Part shown: positions 43,098 to 53,399 of the stretch, piece by piece | Numbering within the stretch: position 1 is the first letter of the stretch | Layout of the letters: every line of letters begins with the position of its first letter | Assembly (NCBI RefSeq): GCF_002080045.1 | Contig: NZ_MUIN01000003.1 | Coordinates: 255,501-319,500, forward strand | DNA: 64,000 nt | Direction of reading: 5' to 3' | From: Pseudomonas sp. Bc-h | Lineage (GTDB): Bacteria > Pseudomonadota > Gammaproteobacteria > Pseudomonadales > Pseudomonadaceae | Program-made: the position numbers and the translations under genes | The notes under the pieces: generated by a model | Databases searched by the model: none | Told to the model about the DNA's origin: nothing | What the model saw: the letters and a program-made list of their open reading frames with translations, nothing else

Positions 43098-43300
43098 GGG
43101 AAATAGAAGGATCGCGTGAAAAATGGGCGGGCATTTTAACAGGGTCCACGGATTGTGCAGCGACCGTCCGACACTGTGATGCGAGACGCTATCTATATTT
43201 CGCCGTTTTGTTACATTTGCGCATCACGCGAGCGAGTCCCGCGTTTGATCACACTCATTTGAGTGGTGATCTATGTCTTTGGATTGTGTGGGGAGCTAGC

Positions 43301-44971
43301 TTGTCTACGCCTGTCGAACCCTTGCGTCTGCTGCTTCTGGCGGACACGCCGCAATGGTCAGCGTTGTTACGCGAGTGCCTGGCGCCCCTCGGGGATGCCG
43401 TACTTCTCGACTGTGTGTCGAGCTGGGACGCTATTGGCAGTCCAACCGACCCCACGCATTCCTTCATCCTTTTCACAACCCTTGCGCTGCAGCCTGCGGC
43501 CGGTCAATGCAGTTGGCCCACGGTGCTGTTGCTGGACGCCGAGCCCGACGCAGATCCGGTTGGCGTGGCCGACTGGCTGGTGCGCGACTCCGTGACGACC
43601 AACAGCCTGCGCCGCTGCCTGCGCCATGTGCGTGAACGCGGTGTGCTGGAAAACACCCTGCAACGTCTCGCCGAGCAGGACCCGTTGACCGGCATCGCCA
43701 ACCGTCAGGGGTTTCAGACACTGCTGGCCGCGCGACTGGCCGAATTCGACGGACGCGGCCTGGCGTTGGGGCATCTGGACCTGGACAATTTCCGCCGGGC
43801 CAACGATGCGCTAGGCCATCAAGCGGGTGATCGTCTGATCCTGCAAGTTGTATCGCGTTTGAAAAGTCAGCTCGAAGCCTGCGATCAGCTGGCGCGGCTC
43901 GGCAGCGATGAATTTGCCCTGCTGATCGACACTCGCCGCGCCCCGGAGCGGGCCGAGTGGATGGCTGAGCGAATCACCGAGGCCTTGTCGGAGCCGTATT
44001 GGGTCGATGGCGAAAGCCTGCTGATCGGTTGCAGCCTCGGGATCGCCCACGCTCGAGTCAATGGCGGCGCGGACCCGCTGATGTGGCACGCGCACATTGC
44101 CATGCAACAGGCCAAGAGCACGCAGGGCTGCACCTTTCACATCTTCAACGAACGCATCAACCGTAACGCCCGCAGCCTCGCCGATCTGGAAAGCGAACTG
44201 CGCCGGGCCTTGCGCCGCGACGAGCTGGAGCTGCACTACCAACCGCGCCTGTGCCTGAACACCGGGAAAATCCTGGGCCTTGAGGCGCTGGTGCGCTGGC
44301 GTCATGCCGAGCGCGGGCTATTGCCGCCCAGCGAGTTCGTGCCGTTGGCCGAGCAGAGCGGATTGATCGTGCCGCTGGGCTACTGGGTGATTTCCCGTGC
44401 CCTGCGCGACATGCAGACCCTGCGCGAGAAGCGCCTGCCGCCGCTGCACATGGCGATCAACCTGTCGTTTCGACAGTTTCAGGACAATCAGCTGCTGGCG
44501 ACCCTGAGCCGTTTGATTGCCGATCGTGGGGTGGACGCGCAGTGGCTGGAATTCGAACTCACGGAAACGGCGGTGATGCGTCGCAGCGATCTGGTCAAGC
44601 AGACCATGGACGCGCTGGGCCGGTTGGGCGTGCGTTTCTCGCTGGATGACTTCGGGACAGGTTTTTCGTCGTTCGTGCACCTGAACAGCCTGCCGATTAC
44701 GCTGCTCAAGATCGACAAAAGCTTTGTCGGCGAGATGGAACAGCGCGAAGAGAATCGCAAACTGGTGCACGCCATGATCAACCTGGCGCATAACCTCAGT
44801 CTGGAAGTGGTTGCCGAAGGCGTCGAAACGCCCGAACAACTGGCGTTACTGCGCAGTTTCAATTGCGATCAGGCCCAGGGTTACCTCATCAGCCACCCGC
44901 TGGCGCTGCCGGAGTTGCTGGATTATCTGATGTTCGATCAGGGCAAAGGGCAGTTGATGCAGGGGATGTGA
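43301..44971 (+). CDS. GGDEF-EAL c-di-GMP phosphodiesterase-like protein
   Basis: 556-aa protein: an N-terminal receiver-like region (about 1-110), a GGDEF domain with degenerate signature GSDEF, and an intact EAL domain (GLEALVRWRH, ELTETAVM, DDFGTGFSSF, KIDKSFV, EGVET). The degenerate GGDEF suggests phosphodiesterase activity only. The start is most likely TTG at 43301 behind GGGGAG, since longer frames add unrelated residues. It corresponds by position to PA5295 (ProE) of P. aeruginosa, by memory of that gene order. Confidence 0.85.
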   Translation: MSTPVEPLRLLLLADTPQWSALLRECLAPLGDAVLLDCVSSWDAIGSPTDPTHSFILFTTLALQPAAGQCSWPTVLLLDAEPDADPVGVADWLVRDSVTTNSLRRCLRHVRERGVLENTLQRLAEQDPLTGIANRQGFQTLLAARLAEFDGRGLALGHLDLDNFRRANDALGHQAGDRLILQVVSRLKSQLEACDQLARLGSDEFALLIDTRRAPERAEWMAERITEALSEPYWVDGESLLIGCSLGIAHARVNGGADPLMWHAHIAMQQAKSTQGCTFHIFNERINRNARSLADLESELRRALRRDELELHYQPRLCLNTGKILGLEALVRWRHAERGLLPPSEFVPLAEQSGLIVPLGYWVISRALRDMQTLREKRLPPLHMAINLSFRQFQDNQLLATLSRLIADRGVDAQWLEFELTETAVMRRSDLVKQTMDALGRLGVRFSLDDFGTGFSSFVHLNSLPITLLKIDKSFVGEMEQREENRKLVHAMINLAHNLSLEVVAEGVETPEQLALLRSFNCDQAQGYLISHPLALPELLDYLMFDQGKGQLMQGM

Positions 44972-44984
44972 ATCCGCTGCTGGC

Positions 44985-46409
44985 TCACCCCATCACCACA
45001 ACACCGGTCGCCTCCTTGCGCAGCAGCTTCGCGGTCTTGCGTTCGAAGGCGTAGGTCAGCGCAATCGCCGAGCACAGCAGGCCGATTGCCAGCCCCCACC
45101 ACACACCGACTGCGCCTTGATGGGCCAGAAAGCCAAAGCCCCAGGCGAGTGGGGCGCCGACGACCCAGTAGCTCGCCAGACCAATCAGGAACGTGGTCTT
45201 GGCGTCCTTGAAGCCCCGAATCGCGCCCATCGCAATGGTCTGCGTGCCGTCGAGAATTTCGAACCAGGCCGCAATTGCCAGCAGCTTCACTGCCAGCTCC
45301 ACCACGCCTTGATATTTGGGGTCATTGATGTCCACGAACAGGCCGATGACCACCTGCGGCGCGACCCAGAACAGGATGCCGAACGTCAGCATCAGCAAAC
45401 CGCCAAAGCCGATCCCCATGCGCCCCGCAGTGCGCGCCAGCAGCAGATTACCCGCGCCGTAATGCAGGCCGATACGCATGGTGACCGCGTAGGAGATCCC
45501 CACGGGAATCATGAAAGCCATTGAAACCGACTGCAGGGCGATCTGGTGCGCCGCCATTTGCGTGCTTCCCATCGCGCCCATGCAGAACGCCGCGAAGGTG
45601 AACAGGCCGACCTCCACCGCGTAAGTACCGCCGATCGGCAAGCCCAGGCGCCACAGCTCTTTCAGGCAACTGCGCGACAGGTTCATCAGGTCCTTGTGAA
45701 TCGGATACGCAGCGTAGGCCTTGCCATAGCGAATATGCAGCCACAGGGCCAGCGCCATGCTGTTGGTCACAATCGCTGTGACCAGACCGATGCCCATCAG
45801 GCCCCAGTGCGGTAGGCCGAACAGTCCGTAGATAAAGGCGTAGTTGAGCCCGAAATTCAGCGCTACGCCCACCAGACTGATCACCATCACCGGTGTCGCG
45901 CGACCCAATGCACTGGTGAAACCGCGTAGCGCCATGAAGCTCAGCAAGCCGGGCAGCGCCAGTGGCAGGGTGATCAGGAACTGGCTGGCCATGTGCACGT
46001 TGGCCTCGTCCTGGCCGAAATTCAGCAGGATAGGTTCAAGGTTCCACAGGATGAGTGCGGCGATCAATGCCATGCCCCACGCCAGCCACAGACCGGCTTG
46101 AGTCAGGCGAGTGGCGCCTGCGTCATCGTTGGCGCCCTTGCGAATGGCGACCAGCGTACCGACTGCCGCCATCACCCCAACGCAGAAAAACGACACGAAG
46201 TTGTAGCTGGCAGCGCCCAGACCGCCCCCGGCCAGCGACTCGGGACCGAGCTTGCCCATCATCACCGTGTCGGTGAAGACCATCAGCATGTGCGCCATTT
46301 GGGATGCAATCAGCGGCCCGGCCAGGCGCAGGATGATCCACAGTTCTTTGAAGGCGTGCTGTTGCATGGGCTTGGCGCTCGGGTCTGGAGGCATTGATGA
46401 GCGCTTCAT
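44985..46409 (-). CDS. MATE family multidrug efflux transporter
   Basis: 474-aa 12-helix MATE pump. The pair of six-helix bundles begins with LAGPLIASQMAHMLMVFTDT; the second half has GGTYAVEVGLFTFAAF. A Na+/H+-coupled exporter of cationic drugs is expected; substrates unknown. Divergent from a LysR gene with a dyad between them. Confidence 0.9.
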   Translation of the reverse strand: MKRSSMPPDPSAKPMQQHAFKELWIILRLAGPLIASQMAHMLMVFTDTVMMGKLGPESLAGGGLGAASYNFVSFFCVGVMAAVGTLVAIRKGANDDAGATRLTQAGLWLAWGMALIAALILWNLEPILLNFGQDEANVHMASQFLITLPLALPGLLSFMALRGFTSALGRATPVMVISLVGVALNFGLNYAFIYGLFGLPHWGLMGIGLVTAIVTNSMALALWLHIRYGKAYAAYPIHKDLMNLSRSCLKELWRLGLPIGGTYAVEVGLFTFAAFCMGAMGSTQMAAHQIALQSVSMAFMIPVGISYAVTMRIGLHYGAGNLLLARTAGRMGIGFGGLLMLTFGILFWVAPQVVIGLFVDINDPKYQGVVELAVKLLAIAAWFEILDGTQTIAMGAIRGFKDAKTTFLIGLASYWVVGAPLAWGFGFLAHQGAVGVWWGLAIGLLCSAIALTYAFERKTAKLLRKEATGVVVMG

Positions 46410-46458
46410 TGTGGTGATTCAACGGTTAATGCACAAAGGGATAAATACGATCATTGTC

Positions 46459-46473
46459 ATGAGTAAAACTCAT
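46459..46473. promoter_or_regulatory. candidate LysR operator
   Basis: Perfect inverted repeat ATGAGT-aaa-ACTCAT, 60 bases before the LysR start and 50 before the MATE start. Confidence 0.45.
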
Positions 46474-46532
46474 CCTGGGGTTTTTCCAGTAGAGTGCGTT
46501 GGGTCGTCTTGATGCGCAGAGGAATGTGCCCG

Positions 46533-47453
46533 ATGTCTCGTAGTCTCCCGCCCTTGTATGCGTTGCGTGCATTTGAAGCTGCTGCGCGACACGCCTCGTT
46601 CACCCGCGCGGCTGAAGAGCTGTCGATCACTCAGAGCGCAGTGAGCCGGCACATCCGCACCCTCGAAGAACACTTTGCCTGCCGTTTGTTTCGCCGCAAC
46701 GGGCGCAACCTGCAATTGACCGAGGCTGCGCGCGAGCTGCTGCCGGGCGTGCGCGAAGGGTTTTCGGCACTCGAAAGGGCCTGCAGTGCGTTGATGGCGG
46801 AGGAGGGCATCCTGCGCATGAAGGCGCCATCGACCCTGACCATGCGCTGGTTGCTGGCGCGGCTGAGCCGCTTTCGTCATCTGCAGGTGGGCAACGAGGT
46901 GCAACTGACCAGCGCCTGGATGGACATCGACAACGTGGATTTCACCCAGGAGCCGTTCGACTGCGCAGTGCTCCTCAGCCGTGGCCATTTCCCGCCGGAC
47001 TGGGAGGCGACATACCTGTTTCCCGAACTGCTGATTCCGGTGGGTTCGCCGAGCCTTCTCGATGACGCACCCTGGGATGTCGAGCGTCTGGCCAGCGCCG
47101 AGCTGCTGCACCCCACCCCGGACCGACGAGACTGGCGCAGCTGGCTGGAACGGATGGGGTTGTCCGATCAGATTTCACTCAAGGGCGGGCAGGTGTTCGA
47201 CACGCTGGAGCTGGGCATGATCGCGGCGGCGCGGGGTTATGGGGTTTCCATGGGTGACCTGCTGATGGTTGCAGAGGACGTGATTCAAGGACGGCTGAGC
47301 TTGCCTTGGCGCACGGCCGTGGTCAGTGGCGAGAACTACTACCTCGTCTGGCCCAAGACCCGGCCGGGCGGCGAGCGTTTGCGCAGGCTCAGCGACTTTT
47401 TGCAGAACGAAGTGCAGGCGATGGAGCTTCCAGCGGTGACGATCCTGGAGTGA
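46533..47453 (+). CDS. LysR-type regulator
   Basis: 306-aa LysR protein. N-terminal helix-turn-helix LYALRAFEAAARHASFTRAA and SITQSAVSRHIRTLEEHF, then a substrate-binding domain resembling the GcvA/AmpR subclass (glycine-cleavage type). The ATG at 46533 has GAGGAA upstream; the frame extends to 46494. It may control the divergent MATE pump, but no ligand is indicated. Confidence 0.88.
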   Translation: MSRSLPPLYALRAFEAAARHASFTRAAEELSITQSAVSRHIRTLEEHFACRLFRRNGRNLQLTEAARELLPGVREGFSALERACSALMAEEGILRMKAPSTLTMRWLLARLSRFRHLQVGNEVQLTSAWMDIDNVDFTQEPFDCAVLLSRGHFPPDWEATYLFPELLIPVGSPSLLDDAPWDVERLASAELLHPTPDRRDWRSWLERMGLSDQISLKGGQVFDTLELGMIAAARGYGVSMGDLLMVAEDVIQGRLSLPWRTAVVSGENYYLVWPKTRPGGERLRRLSDFLQNEVQAMELPAVTILE

Positions 47454-47707
47454 GGGCCTTCGATCTTCCCTTGGCTACACCCATCATTTTTCCTGATGCA
47501 AACGGCCCTGTAGCCGTGCTGCTACATCGGTCACTGCAGCATGTCTCCCGTCCTAAGTCCGCGTGTAGGACTCAAGTATTTCCGCTGTCAGCCGAATGTG
47601 TAATTGCAGAACCATCGTTCCAATCGGTTCATCAATATCCTCTATCAGAAATAGTCCGAATGTTTTCCTGAGATCAGGATGATCCAGTCGTTCGGCAAGG
47701 AGTCTTC

Positions 47708-49684
47708 ATGCCTCAGCCCCGCGCCAGAATTGCCTCGCAGCTTGGCATTGCCTTGGCCGTCATCCTGGCCGTCGTCATCAGCGGCAGTACCTTGTTCGCC
47801 CTGCGCTCACTGGATTCGGCAAACCTCGCCATCCGTGAAGAGCATATGGGCAGCGAAGCGCGGTTGCTGGCTGACCAGTTGAACACCTTCCACAGCACCC
47901 TGCGTGACAGCACGCAGCGGCTGGCGGGTCTGTTCGAAAAACGCTTCAACAGTGGTTTGAGCGTGCATAACGACCAGCAGATCGCGGTCGCAGGTATCCA
48001 GACCCCGGCGTTGCTGCTCAATGGCGCTGCACTGAACAACGATTTCGCCGAAGTCGATGACTTCAAGAAGATGACCGCAGGCGTGGCCACGGTCTTTGTG
48101 CGCAGTGGCGACGATTTCGTTCGGATCAGCACGTCTTTGAGCAAGCAGGACGGCTCCCGCGCCATCGGCACCTCGCTCGACCACAAACACCCGGCTTATG
48201 AGCGGTTGCTCGCGGGGCAGGAATACGTCGGCCGCGCGCTGCTGTTCGATCGCCTGTACATGACCCAATACACCCCGGTGCGCGACGGCAGCGGCAAGGT
48301 CATCGCGGTGCTGTTCGTGGGTTTCGATTACACCGACGCGCAGAAAGCGCAGTTCGACAATCTCAAGAGCTTCCGCATTGGCTCTACCGGCTCTCTGGCA
48401 TTGCTCGACGAGCAGAACAAATGGCTGGTGCCGCCTGCGGGCGTGAAAGATCTGGATCAGGCGAGCAAAACCCTGACCGACTTCGTCAAGGCGCCGGGAA
48501 AGGGGCGTTTCTGGCAGGACGCAGGTAATGACTTCTACACCGTTGCCGAGCCATTCGCGGGTGGCCCGTGGTCGATTCTGGCCATCATGCCCAAGGATGA
48601 AATCAGCGCGGTAACCTGGAGCGTCGGCACGCAGTTGGCGATCGGCAGTTTGCTGGCGATGTTGATCGCAGTGGGCGCCGCGATCTGGCTGCTGCGCAGC
48701 AAATTGCAGCCGCTGTCGGATCTGGTAAATCAGGCTGAGGCGCTGGGCGCCGGTGACTTGAGCGTGCGCTTGAATGTCACTCGCCACGACGAGATCGGTC
48801 AGTTGGCGAGCAGCTTCAACAAAATGGGCCAGGCGCTGGAGACCATGGTGTCGCACATCCGCACTGCTGCGCAGGAAGTCAGCGGGCGTGCGCAGGCGCT
48901 GTCCGGTTTGTCGGGTGGCGCTTATGAAGGCATGGAGCAGCAGTCTGGCGAAATCACCAGCATGGCTGGCGCCGTCGAAGAGTTCAGCGCTACGGCACTG
49001 ACCATTGCCGACAACATGGGCAATACCGAACGTCTGGCGCAGGGCAACGCCCAGCAGACGCGCATCGGCCGCGCGTCTATGGAAGAAGCTTCGGCTTCGC
49101 TGGAGCAGATCGCCGGGTCGTTGGGCAGCACTGCCGCAGTGATCGATACCCTCGGCCAGCGCTCGCAAGAAATCGGCGGCATCGTCAGTGTGATCACCTC
49201 TATCGCCGAGCAGACCAACCTGCTGGCGCTGAACGCTGCCATCGAAGCTGCGCGCGCGGGTGAGCAAGGCCGTGGTTTCGCCGTGGTCGCAGATGAGGTG
49301 CGCAATCTGGCGTCGCGGACTCGTCAGGCCACCGACGAAATTTCCGGGATGATCGCCAGCATTCAGCAGGAGACCGGCAACGCCATCAGCACCATGGAGC
49401 AAGGCAACACGCTGATGCAGGAAGGCCTCTCGCGCAACGCCAAAGTCGCCGCCGCGCTGGCGCAGATCGACGAGCAAAGCCGCTCGGCGGGTGATCAGTT
49501 CGCCTCGATCACCACCGCGACTCAAGAGCAAAGCAATACCGCGACGCTGCTCAGTGCCAACCTGCAAAGCATTGCCCTGGCCAACAGTGAACAGCGCGAA
49601 GTGGTCTCCAACCTGGCCGTGACTGCGCAGGAGCTGAACGCTTTGGCAGCAGACTTGCGCAAGGAAGTGGATCGGTTTCGCTGA
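47708..49684 (+). CDS. methyl-accepting chemotaxis protein with Cache domain
   Basis: 658-aa chemoreceptor: transmembrane helix (about 12-33), a periplasmic Cache_3/Cache_2-type domain (about 36-310, with [20 protein letters not shown] and [20 protein letters not shown]), a second helix (about 312-334), HAMP, and an MCP signaling domain with the hairpin tip [20 protein letters not shown] and [13 protein letters not shown]. No C-terminal pentapeptide is visible. Ligand unknown. Ends in a strong terminator. Confidence 0.93.
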   Translation: MPQPRARIASQLGIALAVILAVVISGSTLFALRSLDSANLAIREEHMGSEARLLADQLNTFHSTLRDSTQRLAGLFEKRFNSGLSVHNDQQIAVAGIQTPALLLNGAALNNDFAEVDDFKKMTAGVATVFVRSGDDFVRISTSLSKQDGSRAIGTSLDHKHPAYERLLAGQEYVGRALLFDRLYMTQYTPVRDGSGKVIAVLFVGFDYTDAQKAQFDNLKSFRIGSTGSLALLDEQNKWLVPPAGVKDLDQASKTLTDFVKAPGKGRFWQDAGNDFYTVAEPFAGGPWSILAIMPKDEISAVTWSVGTQLAIGSLLAMLIAVGAAIWLLRSKLQPLSDLVNQAEALGAGDLSVRLNVTRHDEIGQLASSFNKMGQALETMVSHIRTAAQEVSGRAQALSGLSGGAYEGMEQQSGEITSMAGAVEEFSATALTIADNMGNTERLAQGNAQQTRIGRASMEEASASLEQIAGSLGSTAAVIDTLGQRSQEIGGIVSVITSIAEQTNLLALNAAIEAARAGEQGRGFAVVADEVRNLASRTRQATDEISGMIASIQQETGNAISTMEQGNTLMQEGLSRNAKVAAALAQIDEQSRSAGDQFASITTATQEQSNTATLLSANLQSIALANSEQREVVSNLAVTAQELNALAADLRKEVDRFR

Positions 49685-49706
49685 TTCGTCTTTGTTGCCG
49701 TAAACG

Positions 49707-49742
49707 AAACGGGCCGGTCACTGATGACCGGCCCGTTTTTTT
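49707..49742. terminator. bidirectional rho-independent terminator
   Basis: Stem ACGGGCCGGTCA-type: CGGGCCGGTCA, loop ctga, then TGACCGGCCCG and seven T. Serves the chemoreceptor and the convergent aminotransferase. Confidence 0.93.
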
Positions 49743-49762
49743 AGGGAGCGAATTTTACGGGC

Positions 49763-51154
49763 TTAAACCTTCAGTTCATCCATCACGCTGAGCACCGCCT
49801 TGTGCGCCAGGCCGACGATCTGGTCGACCTCGCTTTCAGTGATCACCAGTGGCGGGGCGAAGCCGAGGATGTCGCCGTGGGGCATCGCGCGGGCGATCAG
49901 GTTCAGGTCGCGAGCGGCCTTGGACACCCGAGCGCCAATTTTCAGCGACGGATCGAAGCGCTTCTTGGTGGCCGGATCAGCAACGAACTCGATTGCGGCC
50001 ATCAGGCCCACGCCGCGCACTTCACCCACGATGGGCAGACCGGCGAACGTCTCCTGGAGGCTCTTCTGGAAGTAGCTGCCGACACGCTGGGCGTTGCCCG
50101 GAATGTCTTCGCGCTCGACGATGTCCAGCACTGCGTTGGCTGCCGCGACGCCGATCGGGTGACCCGAATAGGTGTAACCATGAGAGAACGCGCCGACGCG
50201 GTCGGCACCTTCTTCGAGCACCTTGTACACCTTCTCCCCGACAATCGACGCCGACAGCGGCACATAAGCCGAGGTCAGGCCTTTGGCGACGGTGATCAGG
50301 TCAGGCTCGATGCCGTACTTGTCGCAGCCGAACATCGCGCCGGTACGGCCGAAGCCAGTGATGACTTCGTCAGCGATCAGCAGGATGTCGTACTTTTTCA
50401 GCACTGGCTGAATCGCTGCCCAGTAGCCAGCAGGTGGAGGGGTGATGCCACCCGTACCGAGCACCGGCTCCGCGATAAACGCACCAACGGTGTCAGGACC
50501 TTCGCGCAGAATCAGCGCTTCCAGTTCTTCGGCGCGGCGAGCCGAGAATTGCTCCTCGGTCTCACCGGCTTCGGCACCCCAGTAATAGTGCGGCACGCCG
50601 GTGCGCGGGATCCCTGCGATCGGCAGGTCCATGTGGTCGTGATAGAAGCTCATGCCGGTCATCGAGCCGGAGACCACCGAGCAACCGTGGTAGCCGCGGT
50701 CGCGAGTGATGATCTTTTTCTTCTTCGGCAGACCGCGCAGGTTGTTGTAGTACCAGACCAGCTTGGCCTGGGTTTCGTTGGCATCCGACCCGGACATGCC
50801 ATAGAACACCTTGCTCATCTTGCCGGGCGCCATGCGCACCAGGCGGTCGGATAGACGCGCCAGTTCCTCTGTCGTGTGAGCGGCGTAGGAGTGGTAGTAC
50901 GCCAGCTTGTGCGCCTGGCGGGAAATGGCCTCGGCCACTTCGGTGCGGCCGTAGCCAACGTTCATGCAGTACAGGCCGGCGAAGCCGTCGATGTACTCGC
51001 GGCCGGTGGCGTCGGTGATGCGGATGCCCTTGGCCGTTTCGATGATGGTCGGGTCGCCCGCCTTGCCGGTGGCGAAATCCTTGAGCTGGGTGAACGGGTG
51101 CAGGACCGATGCGCGGTCCATTGCTGAAATCTGATCCTGAGTTTGCTTATCCAT
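49763..51154 (-). CDS. class III omega-aminotransferase (SpuC/GabT-like)
   Basis: 463-aa PLP-dependent class III aminotransferase. EYIDGFAGLYCMNVGYGRTE near the N-terminus, LLIADEVITGFGRTGAMFG with the PLP Asp, and the lysine in ITVAKGLTSAY. It resembles pyruvate-using omega-transaminases such as SpuC, but polyamine, GABA and beta-alanine enzymes are hard to separate by sequence. It lies 18 bases downstream of a GabD-like dehydrogenase in an Lrp-controlled cluster, which points to GABA or polyamine use. Confidence 0.85.
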   Translation of the reverse strand: MDKQTQDQISAMDRASVLHPFTQLKDFATGKAGDPTIIETAKGIRITDATGREYIDGFAGLYCMNVGYGRTEVAEAISRQAHKLAYYHSYAAHTTEELARLSDRLVRMAPGKMSKVFYGMSGSDANETQAKLVWYYNNLRGLPKKKKIITRDRGYHGCSVVSGSMTGMSFYHDHMDLPIAGIPRTGVPHYYWGAEAGETEEQFSARRAEELEALILREGPDTVGAFIAEPVLGTGGITPPPAGYWAAIQPVLKKYDILLIADEVITGFGRTGAMFGCDKYGIEPDLITVAKGLTSAYVPLSASIVGEKVYKVLEEGADRVGAFSHGYTYSGHPIGVAAANAVLDIVEREDIPGNAQRVGSYFQKSLQETFAGLPIVGEVRGVGLMAAIEFVADPATKKRFDPSLKIGARVSKAARDLNLIARAMPHGDILGFAPPLVITESEVDQIVGLAHKAVLSVMDELKV

Positions 51155-51171
51155 GATGGGGCTCCAGTGGG

Positions 51172-52644
51172 TTAGAGGCTGCCGACGCAGACGTATTTGA
51201 GTTCCATGTATTCGGCCAGGCCGTGTCTGGAGCCTTCGCGGCCCAAACCTGACTGCTTCCAGCCGCCGAACGGAATTGGCGCACCGGTGAATTTCGCGGT
51301 GTTGAGCGCGACCATGCCGAACTCCAGCCGGTCCGAAACGCGGGCGGCGCGGCGCAGGTCGTTGGTGTACACGTAAGCAGCCAGGCCGTATTCGGTCTGG
51401 TTGGCACGACGAATGACCTCCTGCTCGTCATCGAACGGCAGGATGGCCGCGACCGGTCCGAAGGTTTCCTCGAAGGCGATGTCCATCTCGTCGGTGACAT
51501 CGGCCAGCACAGTCGGCGTGACGAAATGGCTACCGAGCGCGCTGTCCATGCCGCCGATGGTCAGGCGCGCGCCGAGGGACAGCGCGTTGCCAATGTGGTC
51601 GCGGCTCTTGTTGGCAACCGAGACCCGGGTCATCGGGCCGATGTCGACGCCGTCTTCCAGGCCATGCCCGACTTTTAGCGCCGCAGTGGCTTGAGTGAAG
51701 GCGGCGACGAAGGGTTCATACAGACCACGTTGAACATAGATGCGATTGGCGGCGAGGCAGTCCTGTCCGGAGGTTGCGAATTTGGCGCCGATGCAACCAG
51801 CCACGGCCTCCTCCAGCGAGGCGTCGTCGAAGACGATGAAGGGCGCATGACCGCCCAATTCCAGCGAGACCTTTTTCACTGTTTCGGCCGATTGCTTGAG
51901 CAGCAGGCGACCGATTTCGGTGGAGCCGGTGAAGCTGAAAGCTCGCACTTCCGGGCGCTGCATCAGGCGCGCGGAAAGGCTCGGTGCATCGCCGGTCACG
52001 ACCTGAAACACGCCAGCGGGTACGCCAGCTTCTTGCGCCAGTTTTGCCAAAGCCAGCGCCGACAATGGGGTTTCCGGGGCCGGTTTGACGATCATGCTGC
52101 AACCCGCGGCAAGAGCAGCGCCTGCCTTGCGGGTGATCATCGCGTTGGGGAAGTTCCAGGGTGTTACGGCGGCAGTCACACCGATCGGCTGCATCCGCGT
52201 GCTGAGCTGGCTGCCCGCCAGATGGCTGGGGATCGACTCGCCGTAACTGCGTTCGGCCTCGGCGGCGAACCAGTCAAGAAACGCTGCGCCGTAGGCGATT
52301 TCGCCAAGGGACTCTTTGAGGGGCTTGCCTTGCTCGGCGGTCATGATCACGGCCAGATCCTGAGCGTGCTCGCGGGTCAGGGACGCCCAGCGCCTCAGAA
52401 TCGCGCCGCGCTGCGCTGGCAACTGATCGCGCCAAGCCAGAAATGCCTGACCGGCAGCATCGACCGCCGTGTCCATCCATGCCACATCACAGTGAGCAAT
52501 ACGGGCGATAGTCGCGCCGGTGGCCGGGTCGAGTACGGCGAGGCGAGACTCGCCTTCGATCCATTGCCCGTCGATCCACGCTCGGGTTTCGAAAAGGTCA
52601 GGACGGCGCAGTTGGTCGAGTGCCGTTTTGGCGAGGTTGTTCAT
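51172..52644 (-). CDS. succinate-semialdehyde dehydrogenase-like (GabD)
   Basis: 490-aa aldehyde dehydrogenase of the GabD type: VTPWNFPNAMITRKAGAALA, catalytic Glu in LELGGHAPFIVFDD, catalytic Cys in ATSGQDCLAANR, and EETFGPVAAILPF. The substrate is most likely succinate semialdehyde made by the adjacent transaminase. Start ATG at 52644; gene tightly linked to the transaminase. Confidence 0.83.
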   Translation of the reverse strand: MNNLAKTALDQLRRPDLFETRAWIDGQWIEGESRLAVLDPATGATIARIAHCDVAWMDTAVDAAGQAFLAWRDQLPAQRGAILRRWASLTREHAQDLAVIMTAEQGKPLKESLGEIAYGAAFLDWFAAEAERSYGESIPSHLAGSQLSTRMQPIGVTAAVTPWNFPNAMITRKAGAALAAGCSMIVKPAPETPLSALALAKLAQEAGVPAGVFQVVTGDAPSLSARLMQRPEVRAFSFTGSTEIGRLLLKQSAETVKKVSLELGGHAPFIVFDDASLEEAVAGCIGAKFATSGQDCLAANRIYVQRGLYEPFVAAFTQATAALKVGHGLEDGVDIGPMTRVSVANKSRDHIGNALSLGARLTIGGMDSALGSHFVTPTVLADVTDEMDIAFEETFGPVAAILPFDDEQEVIRRANQTEYGLAAYVYTNDLRRAARVSDRLEFGMVALNTAKFTGAPIPFGGWKQSGLGREGSRHGLAEYMELKYVCVGSL

Positions 52645-52763
52645 GGTCTGAGTCTCATCGTCGAAAGGACGGGTTTGATGAGCTCATTCTAGGAACGAGG
52701 CAGCGTTGAAAAGCTGCGTTGCGTCGGCAGTATTTGCAGGATTACTGAGTATTTTAAGAATCG

Positions 52764-52780
52764 ACGCAGTAAATCTGCGT
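52764..52780. promoter_or_regulatory. candidate Lrp-type operator
   Basis: Perfect dyad ACGCAG-TAAAT-CTGCGT in the 197-base spacer between the Lrp-type regulator and the dehydrogenase it probably controls. Confidence 0.55.
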
Positions 52781-52841
52781 AATTCTCGTATCGTGCAACG
52801 TTTTCAGGCTTTCTGGGATAGTGGCTGAAAACCGAGCGCCA

Positions 52842-53327
52842 CTATTTGATTTCCTCTGCGCCGGGAATCGGAATACTGAAGCCCGCCTTGACCCGGTCCA
52901 TCACTACCATGGTCTTGAAGCCTTTAATGTTGGGGTTGTTGTAGAAGAACTGGCGAGTGAACTGCTCGTATTCGTCCATGTTGCGCGTCGTCACCACCAG
53001 CACGAAATCGGCGTCGCCGGTGACGTAGTAACCGCTCATGATCTCCGGCGTCGAGCGGATGGACTGTTTGAATGTGTCGATGATGTCCGCGCGCTCACGT
53101 TCGAGCGACACCAAGACCAGCATCATCACCTCGCGCCCGACTGCTTTGGGCGACACCACCGCGATGTCCGCTTCAATGATGCCCTGCGCACGCAAACGCT
53201 TCAGACGGCGCTGAATGCCGGTACTGGACAGCCCGACCTGCTCGCCCAGTTCTTCACTGGAAACCCTGTTGTTGCGCTGCAATTCGCTCAGGAGCCTTGC
53301 ATCTATTCTGTCCAGTTCCACGCTCAA
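52842..53327 (-). CDS. Lrp/AsnC family regulator
   Basis: 161-aa Lrp-type regulator: helix-turn-helix VSSEELGEQVGLSSTGIQRR and RAM effector domain with MSGYYVTGDADFVLVVTTRN and MVVMDRVKAGFSIPIPG. It is in the same direction upstream of the dehydrogenase-transaminase pair, so local control of that pathway is likely. It is distinct from DadR. Confidence 0.9.
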   Translation of the reverse strand: MSVELDRIDARLLSELQRNNRVSSEELGEQVGLSSTGIQRRLKRLRAQGIIEADIAVVSPKAVGREVMMLVLVSLERERADIIDTFKQSIRSTPEIMSGYYVTGDADFVLVVTTRNMDEYEQFTRQFFYNNPNIKGFKTMVVMDRVKAGFSIPIPGAEEIK

Positions 53328-53399
53328 GACTCTTCAGGTGTGTTGACCAGGCATGACGATCAGGCTGCATGTTAGCGCGAGATACGGGCACTAAGTCCA

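Noticed and set aside
47807..49567. 586-codon open frame opposite the chemoreceptor
   Set aside because: It is antisense to a complete MCP gene with clear domains, has no homology I recognise, and long antisense frames are common in high-GC DNA.
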